Positions 60,703 through 64,000 of a stretch of DNA of 64,000 nucleotides are shown here, piece after piece (the first letter of the stretch is position 1; each line of letters opens with the position of its first letter). The position numbers were made by a program, and so were the translations under genes. The notes under the pieces were generated by a model, which was not told where the DNA came from, ran no database searches, and saw nothing but the letters and a program-made list of their open reading frames with translations. Source of the stretch: Vitrella brassicaformis (taxonomy: Eukaryota > Sar > Vitrellaceae); assembly GCA_001179505.1 (NCBI GenBank), contig CDMY01000246.1, positions 82,060 through 146,059 of the forward strand. The letters run 5' to 3'.

Positions 60703-62431
60703 AAAGGGTCAGCGGCCATCCATCCATCCATCCATCCATTCGGCTCACTTTCTTGACTCCATCTTGTGCAGCTTGTGTGTGAGGTACTGGACGCGTTTGT
60801 TGAGCGACGACCGCTCTATGGCGTGGTTGGCCTTGTCGCGCTCGTGCCGCTCCTGCGTCTCACACAGGTGCTCGTTGAGAGCGTGCACCTGGTACGTCCC
60901 CAGCACAAGCAGCCCGACCGAAAACAGCATAAACGTCACATCACCTGAACACACACACACACACGGACACACACATTCATGTCGGCTGCTACATAGATGG
61001 CAACACACACAGACACACACATGCCGGCCGTCACACATACACCCACATCCATCCATCCATCCAGTCTGTTCTTACGGGGCAGCTCGGCTATCTGCTTAGC
61101 AAGCATGTCAGCTATCTGCTTACGCAGCAGTTCCTGCTCCTCCCACAGCAGCCGGCTCTTCCCGTGGATGTAGGCAGCCACATAGATGACCGCCCAGCTC
61201 ACCACCATCCACCCACACAGGTACAACGACAGCCGCTTCTCGAGCTGAAAGGCCAGCACGGCTCCGAACATGAGCACGACGCAGAGGAAGATGGCGGTGC
61301 TGTCGGAGGTGTCGGGCCTGAAGTCCTGGTCGGGGACGGTGTCGAAGAAGATGACAAGGCGGTTCTGCTCCACCATGAAGATAAAGGGGAAATGCAACAC
61401 GTATAACGATGTCAACACCTGATCATATCAGACACACACCCAACCGCACACAGACATGGAAAGAGGAAGACGCTTCTCTCTCTCTCTCTCTCTCTGTGGC
61501 GTGTGCGTGTGTGTGTGTGTCTGTGTGACTGACGATACCATGGAAGATTTCCGTCTGAAGCATTCTTTCGCCCAGTCGGCCTTCCACAGCATGCAGAGAA
61601 TCCACCCAAGGATGATGGCGATGAGTATGGCGCGGTACATGAGCACGAAGTAGAGGATGTCGATGCTGTCCCACTTGACGTAATACCAGTAGATGTCGAA
61701 CCCCATCCACACCAGGTTGAACACCAGGTACACCCAAGGGATCAGACGCCGCCACCGAGAACGGTTCTGGAGCAGAAACTCCTTCTTGTTTTGGTCACGA
61801 TTCACGCGAAACGCTGAAAAGGGACAGACAGATGGACACACACACACGTTGCACAAACGGTCTCTGCCACAGCTCTTGTGAAGGCATTCTGGAATCTGCG
61901 CTCACTGGAGTCAAAAATCCTCATTGCCGCGACTATAGACCTGGACCTTCTTGGCGCATTCCTCTGCTCGGAGGAGGGCGTGACCTCCAGCTGCCCAAAG
62001 TCCGATATATAGCTGATCGAGTGCTGCAGGTTGACGGTCGAGGGGGCTATCGACAAATCGCTGACAGGGATGTTCTGCTGCGACTGCGACTGAAAGGGCT
62101 GGGAGGGGGGCGGGTGCAGCGCCACCACAGGCGCAGAGCGGTGAGAGCTGCGGGGGGACGACCTGCTGGGCGAGCCGGGGGACTCGTCGCGGTGGTGTCT
62201 GCTGTCATGATGGTGCTGATGGTTGGCAGGCTGGGAGTGGGAGTGGCCGGAGTGGCCTGAAGAAGACTTGGGTGGTCTGAGGTGTGTGTTGGTGGGGTCG
62301 CTGGCCGACGGGGGGATCTGTGTGTTGTTGCCCATCACCTCGTCATGGTTGTCCATGCTGAACGACACGCGACGCTCGGACTTGCTCGGCTGCGGGGGCG
62401 GGTGGTTGCGGTGGGGGTGATTCTCACTCAT
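56573..62431 (-). CDS. Cyclic-nucleotide phosphodiesterase with six-helix membrane domain
   Basis: Start MSENHPHRN at 62431 (no earlier in-frame ATG), stop at 56573, more than a dozen exons. After a disordered Ser/His/Pro-rich N-terminus come six hydrophobic helices, among them IPWVYLVFNLVWMGFDIYWY, ILIAIILGWILCMLW, IFLCVVLMFGAVLAF, LCGWMVVSWAVIYVAAY and FMLFSVGLLVLGTYQVHAL, then a coiled segment. The catalytic domain carries YHNAIHGADVLNSTYYFL (about 59240), AAAIHDVGHNGRTN (about 58600), RAADIAHAAKPL (about 57930) and EEFYNQGDKEK with LPVSPLCDRNN. These are the HD metal-binding and substrate elements of class I phosphodiesterases, which hydrolyse cAMP or cGMP. Six helices before a C-terminal catalytic domain is the apicomplexan layout. 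A low-complexity insertion separates YHNAIHG from IHDVGH. A Ser/Pro-rich tail of about 200 residues follows the catalytic domain. Nucleotide preference is not deducible. Confidence 0.9.
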
Positions 62432-62915
62432 CGGGCGAGGCCGAGCCACGATGGGATCCGATAAAGCTGATGCCGATGGGATGGCTGGCAAGGGTGCGGC
62501 GCATGCCACACGCGCACAGCCGAGGAACGTCCCAAAACCCTTCCTGGACTCTGAGCTGATCTCGGCAGCTGAGTGCGGCGCTGGCAGCGGCGGATCTACG
62601 ACCGCTCCTCCAGCGGCCTTGGCAACGCCATCTGCTGATTGTAGGTGCTGATCTTCGTTCTCGAGTGAATGTGCTCGCGGATCTCCAGATTCCCGAATAA
62701 CACGAATCGTGGTTGGCTACGTGTTGAGGTCGGTACGCCACAGTCACTGACGCAACAGCATCCTTCTGCGCGCCACTTTTTTCCTTCGCCGATCGCGCAA
62801 GAAAAGCGCGCACTGTCCAAGAGGAGTCTTTTGGCTTTGTCGTGGCTGTGGTTGTTGGGGCGAGCCTGATGAGCCACCTGTGAAGTTTTGGTTGTTTCTG
62901 GTTGCGTGAGTCGGG
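62432..62915. promoter_or_regulatory. Divergent 5' region, phosphodiesterase / E2 enzyme
   Basis: 484 bp without a supported exon on either strand. A T-rich run followed by CGATCGCGC is at about 62778-62800. The AGCTCGC element of the other divergent regions is absent. Upstream non-coding exons are possible. Confidence 0.3.
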
Positions 62916-63988
62916 ATGTCGTCTTCGGCCAGCAGCAGCACGACGCCTCACAGCGCGAATCTGCGGCTGCTCGCTGACTTCAGATCGCTGCAGAGTGATG
63001 CGCCAGAAGGCATCTCCGCCAGGTGAGCAGACACAGACGAGGGGCGACACAGAGGGAAAGGTGGACGTGTGTGGCTCCTGGCTGATGTGTGTGCCCTCCC
63101 TTGCTGGTTATCCCCGGCGGCCTCAGTCCTGTCAGGTGGGCAGGGGAGGCCGAGGATGGGATGCTTGTGATGTGCACGGAGAGAACTGCGACATTCTGTT
63201 TGTTTCGTGTGGTGTGACTGACTGACATTCAGTGATGATAATATGTTCATCTGGGAGGCTACGATTGTTGGGCCGGACGAGACGCCATGGGAAGGTGCGC
63301 AAGGCAAATGATCACACACACGGCCAGCCACATGGTGCAGGGCCATCAGTGACCATTCTCTTCCGTGTCCGTCTCTGTGCTCCTGCCTGTTCAGGCGGCA
63401 TCTTTTCGTTGACGATTCGCATTCCTCCCAACTACCCCGACCGGCCGCCGAACGTCAGGTTCACCACAGAGATGTTCCATCCCAACGGTATACAAAGAGG
63501 AGCCGCCAGAGACGAGAGTGGCGCGGATGCGTTGTGTGCCGTGTGCCGTGTGTTGTGTGTTGTGTTCAGTGTTTGAGGACGGCAATTTGTGTCTGGACAT
63601 CATTCAGGACCAGTGGAAGCCCATCTACACCATCGGCACCGTACTCACCTCAATACAGGTAGGTATACAGACACCGACACTCACACACGCAGAGGGCGTA
63701 CGAATTTGATGATGTGTGCTGTGTGGTTTGTTGTGTCCCCCGCCCGTTCATCCACACATCCATCCATCAGTCTCTGTTGACTGACCCGAACTGTTCGTCG
63801 CCGGCGAACACGGAGGCAGCGAAACTCTTCCAGAAGGACCCAAAGGAGTAAGACACTCACACACAACACACCACCCACAATGACCGTGTGTGCACATGTG
63901 CTGTGTCTGCGTTGGTGCCTGTGTGTGTGTGTGTGTCAGGTACGCCAGGAAGGTCCGGAAGTGTGCTCAGAAGAGCGTGGGCATGTAG
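62916..63988 (+). CDS. RAD6/UBC2-like ubiquitin-conjugating enzyme E2
   Basis: Six phase-consistent exons (62916-63022, 63233-63294, 63395-63487, 63570-63658, 63771-63847, 63940-63988) give 158 aa. The UBC fold is complete: [76 protein letters not shown] with active cysteine 95, [20 protein letters not shown] and [23 protein letters not shown] and the catalytic Cys are in place. The pattern is closest to RAD6/UBE2A-type enzymes, which ubiquitinate histone H2B and PCNA in other eukaryotes. The C-terminus ends KSVGM without the acidic tail of yeast RAD6. The exact paralogue is inferred. Confidence 0.92.
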
Positions 63989-64000
63989 ACAAACCTGGGG

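Noticed and set aside
62432-62509. N-terminal extension of the phosphodiesterase upstream of 62431
   Set aside because: The frame is open but its upstream limit is a GTG, not an ATG, so MSENHPHRN at 62431 is the first proper start.

Overview
This is nuclear DNA of a GC-rich, intron-dense protist. Nearly every gene is split by short GT-AG introns (mostly 60-120 nt) whose acceptors lie behind TG-rich tracts. The gene content (apicomplexan-style six-helix membrane phosphodiesterase, VPS13, eukaryotic RNA-dependent RNA polymerase, EYA phosphatase) and compact alternating layout suggest a photosynthetic relative of Apicomplexa, most likely a chromerid such as Vitrella. That assignment is inference from style and content, not from a search. 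All gene models below were spliced by hand, and exon phases were checked for most of them.

Layout: VPS13 (-, runs off the left edge, N-terminus at 3989); a decayed gene (+, 4475-5277); family copy A (-, 5838 into a 300-N gap at 8572-8871); a CDK-like kinase (+, 9050-11412); family copy B (-, 12091-14842, in-frame stop); a BTB/T1-domain protein (+, 15065-17344); an FGGY sugar kinase (-, 17425-19249); a Regnase-like NYN protein (+, 19352-22075); a U-box protein (+, 22317-23731); family copy C (+, 24801-27452, one-base frameshift); a 12.3-kb RNA-dependent RNA polymerase gene (-, 28011-40314); an EYA-type HAD phosphatase (+, 40848-43769); family copy D (+, 45981-48794, intact, 715 aa); family copy E (-, 49975-52002, 3' truncated beside a 57-nt perfect palindrome); a ribosome-hibernation-factor/cupin fusion (+, 52128-54270); a cyclic-nucleotide phosphodiesterase (-, 56573-62431); and a RAD6-like ubiquitin-conjugating enzyme (+, 62916-63988).

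The most distinctive content is a five-copy dispersed family (A-E, plus a 53-nt relic) that I cannot match to a named family. Each copy has a short helical N-terminus split over small exons, an F-box-like segment, an LRR-like region and a conserved C-terminal domain. Two copies look functional and three carry different lesions, which indicates active gene birth and death. The other genes are mostly unrelated housekeeping or signalling genes. Possible functional links are RNA metabolism (the RNA-dependent RNA polymerase and the NYN nuclease-fold protein) and ubiquitin (U-box, E2, possibly BTB and F-box-like adaptors), but neighbourhood is weak evidence in a eukaryote. Adjacent genes alternate strand in 13 of 16 pairs, so divergent shared promoters are the rule. 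Several of these contain an AGCTCGC element.
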